Of a stretch of DNA of 64,000 bases, positions 43,278-52,700 are shown one piece after another. The stretch is taken from assembly GCA_016213785.1 (NCBI GenBank), contig JACQZQ010000053.1, forward strand, positions 215,466 through 279,465, in the 5' to 3' direction. The notes below the pieces were generated by a model that saw only the letters and a list, made by a program, of their open reading frames with translations, did not search any database and was not told where the DNA came from. Numbering within the stretch: position 1 is the stretch's first letter; each line of letters begins with the position of its first letter. A program made the translations under genes and the position numbers. Source of the stretch: Acidobacteriota bacterium. Its GTDB lineage: Bacteria; Acidobacteriota; Blastocatellia; Chloracidobacteriales; JADJPF01.

Positions 43278-45671
43278 ATGGATTTAATCTGGTTAATTCC
43301 AATACTTCCATTAATAGGATTTTTAATTAATGGCCTGCTAGCCAAGCGCTTTAACTTTTCTGAAAAGCTTATTGGAGGTGTGGGTGTAGCAGCAGTTTTT
43401 CTAGCCTTTTTACTTTCTCTAGTTGCTTTTTTTAATTATTCTAGTTGGTCAAAGCAGCCAGGAAATCAGGCTAAGCCTTATATTTCTAAGACACTTACCT
43501 ATACTTGGATTGCTGGTGGTAAAGCTTCTATTCCTATAAATACTGTAAATACTTCAAATAATACTTTAGAAGAGACTTCAAAAAATAATATAGTAGATTT
43601 AAGTATTAGATGGGCTTATCAAATAGATCATCTTTCGGCTCTTTATGCTTTATTTGTTACTTTTGTTGGGCTTTTAATACATATTTTTTCTATTGGTTAT
43701 ATGCATTCTCAAGGAGGGTTTGCTCGCTTCTTTGCCTATCTTAACTTATTTATGTTTATGATGTTAACCCTAGTTTTAGGGTCTAATCTTTTAATGACAT
43801 TTGTAGGTTGGGAGGGCGTTGGGCTTTGTTCCTATTTATTAATAGGTTTCTATATGACAAGAAAAGAAGCCGCAGAAGCTAGTAAAAAAGCTTTTATTAT
43901 CAATAGAATAGGTGATTTAGGGTTTATCCTTGCTATAATTGCTATATTTTCTACATTTGGCACAGTTGAATATCAAGAGATTGCTAGACTTATAGAAACT
44001 TATCCTGTGGAAACATTAGGGACTTTTGGGGTAATGTCCTTTATTTCATTAGGGTTATTTATTGGGGCAACAGGAAAAAGTGCTCAATTTCCTCTCTATA
44101 TTTGGCTTCCTGATGCAATGGCAGGCCCAACACCGGTTTCAGCCTTAATCCATGCTGCAACAATGGTAACAGCAGGTATTTATTTACTAGCAAGAATGAA
44201 TTTTATTTTTGAACGCTCATTAACAATGATGCTAATTATTGCAATCATTGGAGTTTTAACAGCTTTTATTGCTGCTACTATTGCAATTACTCAAAAAGAT
44301 ATTAAGAAAATCTTAGCTTATTCAACCATTTCTCAGCTTGGTTTTATGTTTTTAAGTTGTGGAGTAGGTGCTTTTGTAGCAGGGGTTTTCCACGTTCTAA
44401 CACATGCTTTTTTTAAGGCACAACTTTTTCTTGGTGCAGGTAGCGTAATTCATGCAATGAAGGATGAGCAGGATATTACTAAAATGGGAGGCTTAAAAAA
44501 ATACCTTCCTACTACATATAAAACAATGGTTATATCTTGGCTTGCAATTTGTGGGATTGCACCATTAGCAGGTTTTTGGAGCAAAGATGAGATTTTAGCA
44601 AAGACTTTTTCTTCTACAATTTTTCATCCTGTTATAGGGAAATTTTTATGGTTTTTAGCCTTTCTTACTGCTGGGATTACTGCTTTTTATATGACAAGGT
44701 TAATGGCATTAACTTTTTGGTCAGAGCAAAAATTCTTAGGTGAAACTGCAAGTGATGGTGGAGAAACAACCGATGATAGCGATAAAGAGAGTAAGACAGA
44801 ACAACATCAAGGCGGTGGAAGTTTTAAGATTCGTGCTGTTACTGCTGGTACAATAAATACAGAATCTACAAGCAGTAAAGACCCTATCACAAGTGATAGG
44901 GAAACTAATAAAAGCAACGCAGAAACAGAAGTTATTAAAGAACAAAGACTTAAAATAAATTTAGAGCCTAGTGTGTTAGTTGTAAATCCAAAAGAATCGC
45001 CCTTATTGATGACCTTACCATTAGTAATATTGGCTTTTTTTGCTGCAACAGCAGGCTTTATTGGGCTACCAATTGGTTATAACTGGATTGAGAATTGGTT
45101 AAAACCAATTGCTTCAACAGATACGCATCTTTTTGGCACAGTAGATATTATTTTAGCTCTAGTAACAATGATTTGGTCAGGAGCAATGGCTTATTTTGCT
45201 TATCATATTTATGTGAAAAAGCCGCAAATAGCAGATGATTTAGCTATTAAATTAAAGCCTTTTTATCAATTAAGCGCAAATAAATGGTATTGGGACGATT
45301 TATTAGATGTAAAGCTTGCTTCATTAATAAATAAATTTAATAACTTACTTGGTGAGGTAGATAGGTTTGGGCTAGATGCTATTCCTAATGGCTCAGCTTT
45401 AATTACACGAGGAGTTAGTATTTTATCAGGTTCAATGGATCGCTATGGGCTAGATTTACTAGTAAATCTTATAGGTTGGTTTACTCGTGTAGCTTCAGTT
45501 ATATTACGTACTTTTCAAACAGGTTTCCTTAATAACTATGCCTTAGTCATCATTATTGGGCTAGTTATAATTATTGTGGGGTTGGAATATCAAGCAATAC
45601 AAGAGTTTTATGTTTATTTATTTCCTGCAACACCAAAAATAACACCAACACCAACGCCAGGTATTAAATAA
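43278..45671 (+). CDS. nuoL: NADH-quinone oxidoreductase subunit L, with hydrophilic insert
   Basis: This 797-residue protein is the distal antiporter-like subunit. Family segments include YMHSQGGFARFFAYLNLFMF, FVGWEGVGLCSYLLIGFY, and the lysine- and histidine-bearing SALIHAATMVTAGIYLLAR. Typical NuoL is about 610-660 residues. The excess is a Ser/Thr/Glu/Asp-rich segment at about 484-565 between two membrane helices, absent in the family, plus a TP-rich C-terminus (TPKITPTPTPGIK). The insert carries a short perfect DNA inverted repeat at 44882-44901. Otherwise the pumping core looks complete. Confidence 0.93.
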   Translation: MDLIWLIPILPLIGFLINGLLAKRFNFSEKLIGGVGVAAVFLAFLLSLVAFFNYSSWSKQPGNQAKPYISKTLTYTWIAGGKASIPINTVNTSNNTLEETSKNNIVDLSIRWAYQIDHLSALYALFVTFVGLLIHIFSIGYMHSQGGFARFFAYLNLFMFMMLTLVLGSNLLMTFVGWEGVGLCSYLLIGFYMTRKEAAEASKKAFIINRIGDLGFILAIIAIFSTFGTVEYQEIARLIETYPVETLGTFGVMSFISLGLFIGATGKSAQFPLYIWLPDAMAGPTPVSALIHAATMVTAGIYLLARMNFIFERSLTMMLIIAIIGVLTAFIAATIAITQKDIKKILAYSTISQLGFMFLSCGVGAFVAGVFHVLTHAFFKAQLFLGAGSVIHAMKDEQDITKMGGLKKYLPTTYKTMVISWLAICGIAPLAGFWSKDEILAKTFSSTIFHPVIGKFLWFLAFLTAGITAFYMTRLMALTFWSEQKFLGETASDGGETTDDSDKESKTEQHQGGGSFKIRAVTAGTINTESTSSKDPITSDRETNKSNAETEVIKEQRLKINLEPSVLVVNPKESPLLMTLPLVILAFFAATAGFIGLPIGYNWIENWLKPIASTDTHLFGTVDIILALVTMIWSGAMAYFAYHIYVKKPQIADDLAIKLKPFYQLSANKWYWDDLLDVKLASLINKFNNLLGEVDRFGLDAIPNGSALITRGVSILSGSMDRYGLDLLVNLIGWFTRVASVILRTFQTGFLNNYALVIIIGLVIIIVGLEYQAIQEFYVYLFPATPKITPTPTPGIK

Positions 45672-45710
45672 ATTTTATTAATTAGAAAAATTTATAGCTT
45701 TTGGAGTCTT

Positions 45711-47531
45711 ATGAAACTTTTTGGCATACCTATTCTTTCTTTGGTAACTTGGTTGCCGCTACTAGGTGCAATAATTTTGATTTTTGTCCCTAAAACTCAA
45801 AAAGAAGTAATACGTCTTTTTGCTAATGTATGGGCGCTATTATGTTTCCTAGTTTCTTTGCCATTAGTTTTTAATTTTGATAAATCGCTTCGCGGTCTTC
45901 AATTTATTGAGGATTATCAATGGATTCCTTTAATTGGTGCTCGTTATCAAATCGGTATAGATGGCTTAAGTTTAAGTATGGTAATTCTTACTACTTTACT
46001 TGGAGTAATTGCCATTTTTTCTTCTTGGTCAGCTATTAGTGAGAGGATTAAGGAATATTATATTTTTCTTTTAATGTTGCAAACAGGAATGTTAGGCACT
46101 TTTGTTGCAGTAGATATGTTTCTTTTCTATGTATTTTGGGAAGTTATGTTAGTGCCTATGTATTTTCTAATAGGTATTTGGGGATCAGAACGCCGCCTTT
46201 ACTCTGCAATTAAATTTTTCCTCTATACTTTAGTTGGTTCAGTTTTAATTCTTTTAGTAATAATTAAACTCTATTTTATGTTTCCTGAAACAGTTGCTAG
46301 TGCACCAGGAGCATATCAAGAGGCTGTAAAGCTTATTGCACAGGATAATCAACCAATGCTGGCAATGCTAGCAAATGCAGCAGATAAAGCTATTTCCCCT
46401 AATGGAACATTTAATATTTGGGCAATGCAAGCAATGGGGAGTGCTAGGGCTGTTAATGGGTTTTCTTTAATTCCTTTAGATTTACAGCTTTGGTTATTTG
46501 CTGGGCTTGCTATTGGCTTTGCAATTAAAGTTCCAATGTTCCCTTTTCATACTTGGCTTCCAGATGCACATACAGATGCACCAACAGCAGGATCAGTAAT
46601 TTTAGCTGCAATTCTATTAAAAATGGGTACTTATGGTTTTTTACGCTTTAACTTACCTATTTTAGGCGATGCCTGCCAAGATCAACGGGTGTTAAATATA
46701 GTAGTTCCTCTAGCCATAATTGGAATTATTTATGGTGCTCTTTGTGCAATGTCTCAAAAAGATATGAAACGCCTAGTAGCTTATTCTTCAGTTAGTCACT
46801 TAGGGTTTGCTATGTTAGGAATGTTTGCACTTAACCCTAATGGAATTAATGGCTCAATAATACATCAGATTAATCATGGTATTTCTACAGGGGCATTATT
46901 TTTACTAGTAGGTGTACTTTATGAACGTCGTCATACTCGTTTAATTGAAGAGTATGGAGGGATTGCCCAAAAAATGCCAAAATACGCAACTCTATTTATG
47001 ATCTTTACTTTAAGCTCCATAGGGCTTCCATTGCTTAATGGTTTTATAGGAGAATTTTTACTTTTAAGAGGTGCATTTGAAGCTAATAGAAAATGGGCTG
47101 GTTTTGGCGTAGCAGGAATTGTTTTAGGTGCTGCTTATATGCTTTGGCTTTTTCAAAGAGTGTTTTTTGGTGAACTTGAAAATGAGAAAAACCAAAATCT
47201 AACAGACTTAAATTGGCGTGAATGGGTTTATTTTTCACCTTTACTATTTTTAGTATTTGCCATAGGCATTTATCCTAAACCAGTTTTAGATTATATAGAG
47301 CGGCCTACAAATACTATAGTTAAACAGGCAAAACCCTTTTATTTTGAAACAGGTAAAGGAATTAATTTAGAAAATTTACCTGCATCACAAAAAACACCCG
47401 CTCAAACAAATCAAGGGAAAACTTTACCCTCACCAACTCCTCAATCTAATCCTAGTACAACACCAGAAAATAATTCTAGTCCTTCATCTGATAATACTAA
47501 TAGAGGTTCATCAAATGAAAGAACCCAATGA
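45711..47531 (+). CDS. nuoM: NADH-quinone oxidoreductase subunit M
   Basis: This 606-residue protein is an antiporter-like membrane subunit. Characteristic are FYVFWEVMLVPMYFLIGIWG (conserved glutamate), FAIKVPMFPFHTWLPDAHT and YSSVSHLGFAMLGMFA. About 14 membrane helices are expected. The last 60 residues form a Pro/Thr/Ser/Asn-rich tail (QSNPSTTPENNSSPSSDN) with no membrane helix, not part of the usual NuoM. GGAG precedes the ATG. Confidence 0.94.
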   Translation: MKLFGIPILSLVTWLPLLGAIILIFVPKTQKEVIRLFANVWALLCFLVSLPLVFNFDKSLRGLQFIEDYQWIPLIGARYQIGIDGLSLSMVILTTLLGVIAIFSSWSAISERIKEYYIFLLMLQTGMLGTFVAVDMFLFYVFWEVMLVPMYFLIGIWGSERRLYSAIKFFLYTLVGSVLILLVIIKLYFMFPETVASAPGAYQEAVKLIAQDNQPMLAMLANAADKAISPNGTFNIWAMQAMGSARAVNGFSLIPLDLQLWLFAGLAIGFAIKVPMFPFHTWLPDAHTDAPTAGSVILAAILLKMGTYGFLRFNLPILGDACQDQRVLNIVVPLAIIGIIYGALCAMSQKDMKRLVAYSSVSHLGFAMLGMFALNPNGINGSIIHQINHGISTGALFLLVGVLYERRHTRLIEEYGGIAQKMPKYATLFMIFTLSSIGLPLLNGFIGEFLLLRGAFEANRKWAGFGVAGIVLGAAYMLWLFQRVFFGELENEKNQNLTDLNWREWVYFSPLLFLVFAIGIYPKPVLDYIERPTNTIVKQAKPFYFETGKGINLENLPASQKTPAQTNQGKTLPSPTPQSNPSTTPENNSSPSSDNTNRGSSNERTQ

Positions 47532-47619
47532 TTTAGTATAAAGGTTTAGATTATAGAGGTTTAGATTATAAAAATGTTTATGAGTAAGATCTTTAGCCTA
47601 AGGTAATTTGAGGTAATAT

Positions 47620-49257
47620 ATGTTTTTATTGCAAGTAATACCATCTTGGAAAGAAACATTATTTTTAATGCCAGAGTTGCAGTTAACACTGTTTGCTTGT
47701 TTTATTTTGGTATTAGATCTTTTGTTGCCTAGAGGAAAAAAGACTCTTACGGCTTATGCTGCTTTAATTGGAATTGCTTTTACTTTGATAGGAGTTGCTC
47801 AAGTCTATTATGTAACTAGAAATGTTTTACCTACTCTAATTTTTTATCAAATGTATGTAATAGATAATTTTTCTTTTATTTTTAAGGTAATTGTTTTAAT
47901 TAGTGCAGCTATATCTATTGCAATTTCAATTAAATACCTAGAAACTGAAAAAGAGTTACGGGGAGATTACTATAGTTTACTACTATTTGCTACTGTAGGA
48001 ATGATGTTTATAGCTTCAAGTTATAACCTACTAATGTTTTATGTTTCTTTAGAGTTAATGGCAATTTCTGTTTATGTTTTAGTTGGTTATCTTAAGAATA
48101 ATGATAAGTCTAATGAAGCAGCATTAAAATATTTTTTATTAGGGGCATTTTCATCAGGTATTTTTCTTTATGGGGTTTCTTTAGTTTATGCAATTACTGG
48201 AGAGCTAAATTTACTAGAGATTGCAATTAAAGTTTCTTTATTTATTTTAGGAACAGATGCAAAGGTTGGGGTTGGAGCACATTATTTACTAGCATTTGCT
48301 GTAGCCTTAACTGGGGCAGGGCTTTTATTTAAGGTTGCCGCAGTACCTTTTCATATGTGGGCACCAGATGCTTATGAAGGTGCACCTACGCCGATAACGG
48401 CATTTATGTCTGTAGCAGTAAAAGCGGCTAGTTATGCAATGTTAGCTAGAATTTTTCTAGTTGCTTTTCCTGCTCTACGAACAATAAAAGAATTACCTGG
48501 TTGGTTGCCTTTCTTTATAGGGGTTGCCGCGTTAACTATGACAGTAGGTAATATTGCGGCAATGACCCAAAAAAATACTAAAAGAATGCTTGCCTATTCT
48601 TCTATTTCACAAGCAGGATATATTTTACTTGGACTAATTGCTAGTAATGAAACGGGTTATACAGGGCTGGTATTTTATATTTTAGCCTATACTTTGATGA
48701 ATTTAGGAGCTTTTGCAATAATTATTCTTTTAAGAAGAGATGATATAAAAGGTGATCGTCTAGAAAATCTTAGCGGATTAATTAAGAAAAAACCTGTTTT
48801 GGCTGTAATGATGCTAGTTTTTTTAATTAGTTTAGCTGGAATTCCACCTACGTCTGGTTTTGTAGGTAAATATTTACTTTTTGCTGGATTAATAAAGGCT
48901 GATAATTTTTGGCTTAATAGACTTGCTGTTTTAGCTGTACTTAATACAGTAATTTCTTTTTACTATTATGCTCAAATTATTAAAGCAATGTTTATTGATA
49001 TTCCTTCAGATGATAAACCTATTAACTTAAACATTTTTTCAACTATTAGTCTAGTGTTTGCTACAGTTTTAACAATACTTATTGGAATATATCCTCAACC
49101 CTTTATTGAGATTTCTAAGAGTGTTACTAAAAATTTAGCTCCAGTTCAAGTTAATCAGCAAACTAGCCCTACACCTACACCTACACCTACAAATGACTCT
49201 GGTATTGATCCTAGTATTGATCCTAATTTATTTCCAAACGTAATTCCTAGAAAATAA
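47620..49257 (+). CDS. nuoN: NADH-quinone oxidoreductase subunit N
   Basis: This 545-residue protein is the third antiporter-like subunit. Segments include FYVSLELMAISVYVLVGYLK, AAVPFHMWAPDAYEGAPTP and AYSSISQAGYILLGLIA. It ends with a TP repeat (TSPTPTPTPTNDSG) and an Asp/Pro tail. GAGGT sits just before the ATG. It is the last nuo gene in the cluster. Confidence 0.94.
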   Translation: MFLLQVIPSWKETLFLMPELQLTLFACFILVLDLLLPRGKKTLTAYAALIGIAFTLIGVAQVYYVTRNVLPTLIFYQMYVIDNFSFIFKVIVLISAAISIAISIKYLETEKELRGDYYSLLLFATVGMMFIASSYNLLMFYVSLELMAISVYVLVGYLKNNDKSNEAALKYFLLGAFSSGIFLYGVSLVYAITGELNLLEIAIKVSLFILGTDAKVGVGAHYLLAFAVALTGAGLLFKVAAVPFHMWAPDAYEGAPTPITAFMSVAVKAASYAMLARIFLVAFPALRTIKELPGWLPFFIGVAALTMTVGNIAAMTQKNTKRMLAYSSISQAGYILLGLIASNETGYTGLVFYILAYTLMNLGAFAIIILLRRDDIKGDRLENLSGLIKKKPVLAVMMLVFLISLAGIPPTSGFVGKYLLFAGLIKADNFWLNRLAVLAVLNTVISFYYYAQIIKAMFIDIPSDDKPINLNIFSTISLVFATVLTILIGIYPQPFIEISKSVTKNLAPVQVNQQTSPTPTPTPTNDSGIDPSIDPNLFPNVIPRK

Positions 49258-49298
49258 ATGAATAGTAAGATGAAAAGTATGTAAAAACATATAAAAAT

Positions 49299-49532
49299 AT
49301 GGAGCAAAACAAAGATCCAAAATTAGATAAATCTTGGCGCAATGCAATGGTGATGGTAGGTATAGCTTTTTCTATTCCAAGTGCTTTTGCTAGCCCTATT
49401 TTTATAGGCTATTTATTAGATAAAGAGTGTAATAGTTCACCTACTTTTTTATTAATTGGATTATTTTTAGGTGGATTTTCTGTTGTAATAGCATTAAAAA
49501 CTTTAATAAAAAAAATGAATACTATGAAGTAA
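49299..49532 (+). CDS. AtpZ/AtpI-like small membrane protein
   Basis: This 77-residue protein has two hydrophobic helices (about 17-37 and 47-67), with FASPIFIGYLLDKECNSSPT between them. This resembles AtpI/AtpZ, accessory proteins that help assemble the c-ring of F-type ATP synthase or carry Mg2+/Ca2+. It is normally upstream of the atp genes; here it follows nuoN by 42 bases and no atp gene follows. Short length limits certainty. Confidence 0.7.
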   Translation: MEQNKDPKLDKSWRNAMVMVGIAFSIPSAFASPIFIGYLLDKECNSSPTFLLIGLFLGGFSVVIALKTLIKKMNTMK

Positions 49533-49754
49533 ATTTCTTAGAAATTAATAAACTTAATCCCTAGGCTAATTGTTAGGTTATTTTTCTTCTTCTTGAAATT
49601 TTCTCAAAACAGCTTACTATATATTTTTATCATCTGTATAATTAATCAAATCTCAAATCTCAAATCTTTAATATCTAACAAGTTAAGTGTTATTAACTAG
49701 TGACATCTTAGCTAATTAACTAAAAATTTCTCTATAATTTATATCTTTAGTCCA

Positions 49755-52700
49755 ATGTCTAAGTTTACCCTTATAAATAAGCTATTTTTTTTGATTGTAT
49801 TGGCGCTTTGTACTATTCCAATTTACGGCCAAAACAGACTTACTCGCTTTGAGCATATTACACAAGATCAAGGGCTTTCTAGTAACTCGGTTCTTTCTCT
49901 TTTACAAGATAAAAAGGGTTTTTTATGGGTAGGGACAGAGTTTGGTTTAAATAGATATGATGGATATAGGTTTAAGGTTTATCAGCGCCCTAATATATCT
50001 TCTAGTGTTGTAAGCTCACTTTGTGAAGATGAAAATGGAACTCTTTGGGCTGGAACAGCTGATGAAGGCTTACTTAAGTATCTTCCTGATGAAGATCGTT
50101 TTATTAATGTAAGAGTTGATAAATTAAAAAAATCAAATGGAAGCCTTCTTTACATCTTATATATTCTTAAAGATAAAGAAGATAATCTATGGATAACAAC
50201 ACCTGAATCATTAATAAAGTTTGATTCTAAAAATAATAAAAGTTATTCTTATTTTGATGGAAAATATGTTTCTTATCTTTGTTTAGACGGGAAAAGTAAC
50301 TTTTGGGTAATAACATCTTCTTATAAAGAAGGTTTTGTTTTAGTTAATTTTGATCCTAGATCAGAAAATGTTTTATCTACTATTCCGATTAATGGCCTTT
50401 CAATTGCAGAGTTTAGTTCTTTAGCCTACCACCCAAATGGTAATTTATATGTTGGGACATCAAATGGACTTTATGTTATTAATACTAGTAGTAAAGAAAT
50501 AGTTTCCCATTATGGTATATTTTCTAGTAACTTACCTGATTTACCTAATTTACCTAATTTACCTAATTTACCTAATTTACCTAATTTACCTGATAATAAT
50601 GTTACCTGTTTATATTTCTTAAGTGAAGATATTCTTTGGTTAGGAACTTATAATGGAGGGTTTGCAGAATTAAACCTTAAAACTCAAAAAATTACTTCTT
50701 ATAAACATGACCCAAAAGACTCAGAAAGTCTAATAGGCAATCATATTTCTACAATATATAAAGACCGCTCAGAAGTACTATGGATAGGTGATAAAGTATA
50801 TGGACTCAATAAATTATCACCATATAAAAACTTTTTTCACCTCTATCGCTATAACCCTTTTAATGATAATTCAATAAGTAATAATTATATTCGTGGTATT
50901 TTTGAGGATAGCAAGGGCTTTTTGTGGGTTGCAACACAGTTTGGAGGCTTAAATAAACTAAATCTTAATAGTGGGCAAGTTACACGCTATAAAAATAAAA
51001 CCTTAGATAGTTTTTCACTAATTAGCACGGTTTGGGCAGTTTTTGAAGATAGTAAGGGTGTTTTATGGGCTGGCACAAGCCCAAATGGTCTTTACACTTA
51101 TGATTATAAAAAAGATGTTTTTATAAAAAATAATCTACTTCCTAACCTAGTAAAGGAAACTAGTGTAAATACAATTTATGAAGATAGCTTTGGGAATCTT
51201 TTAGTAGGTTCTACCGATGGTCTTTTTAAGATAAATCAAAATCGAGATTCTGCCACTGTTTTATATAACCAATATGACCCCAATACTAAAAATTGGGAAG
51301 TCGGCTTTGATATACAATCTATTTTTGAAGATAGTAAAAAAAATATTTGGGTTGGTACTAATGATGGAATACTAAAATTTGATAGCCAAACCTATCAAAA
51401 CCCTATTATTTACCGAAAAGAACTCCCATTTGAAAAAAGTAATAATGTTTATATTAATAGTTTTTTAGAGAGTAGTGATGGAATAATTTGGATTACTACT
51501 AAAGGCTTAGGAGTAATAAATTTTAACCCTAAAACAAACCAATTTGATTATGTAAATAGAAACAAGGAAATAATACATGTTAATACATATGGGATACTAT
51601 CAGATGCTCAAGGGACATTTTGGATAAGTACAGATAATGGTATTACTCGTTATAATCCTAAGACAAATAACACTGAGACTTTTGGTATAACAGATGGGTT
51701 ACAGGGAAAAGAGTTTAATCGGCGTGCTTTTTTTAAGAGCCAATCAGGGGAGTTTTTCTTTGGTGGAGTTAATGGGTTAAATTCTTTTTTTCCAAACCGA
51801 ATTGTTAAAAATCCAAACCCTCCACCTGTATTTATTACTAATGTTATTGCCTCTGGTAAACCTCTTTTAGTACCGACAGATAGCAATAGAGAATTAGAAT
51901 TAAGCTATATAGACAATAACTTAACTTTTACATTTGCTGCTCTAGATTTTAATGCACCAGAAAATAATCTTTATACTTATAAACTAACTGGTTTTGATAA
52001 TGATTGGATACAAGTACGAAATAAAAATGAAGTAACTTATACTAACTTACTTCCAGGAACATACACTTTTGAGGTAAAAGGTGCAAATAACCATCAAATA
52101 TGGGGTCTTAAAACTATAGAGTTAAAAATAATAATTTCTCCCCCTCCTTGGCTAAGTAATTGGGCATATTTAACTTATTTTCTAGTGATAGCAAGTGCTA
52201 TTACCATTACTTTTAGATACTACACAAATAAATTAGAAACCAAAGTTAATATTCAAGCAGCACGCCTAAGAGCAGAAAAAGCAGAGGTAGAAGCTAAAGC
52301 CTTAGAGCGGGAAAACCAACAACGTATTGAAACGGAAAACCAAATAAAACAAAAAAATATAGAACTAGAAGAAGCTAACTTAAAGTTAAAACAACTAGAT
52401 GAACTTAAAGCAAAATTTACTGCAATGCTAGTCCATGACTTAAAATCACCTTTAACAGTTGTTAATATTACTCTTGATTTATTATCGAAAGATAAATTAA
52501 ATAATGATAAAAATATGTTTTTACAAACTTCTCAAAAAAGCATACAGAAAATTGTTAATATGGTTAATGAAGTGCTAGAATTTTATCAAGCTAGTTCTGA
52601 AGATATGAAGTTTGATTTTGAAGTAGTTAACCCATTAGAAATAATTACTTATTGTATTGAAGGTGCAAAAATTTCGGCAGCTAATAAAAATATTAATGTT

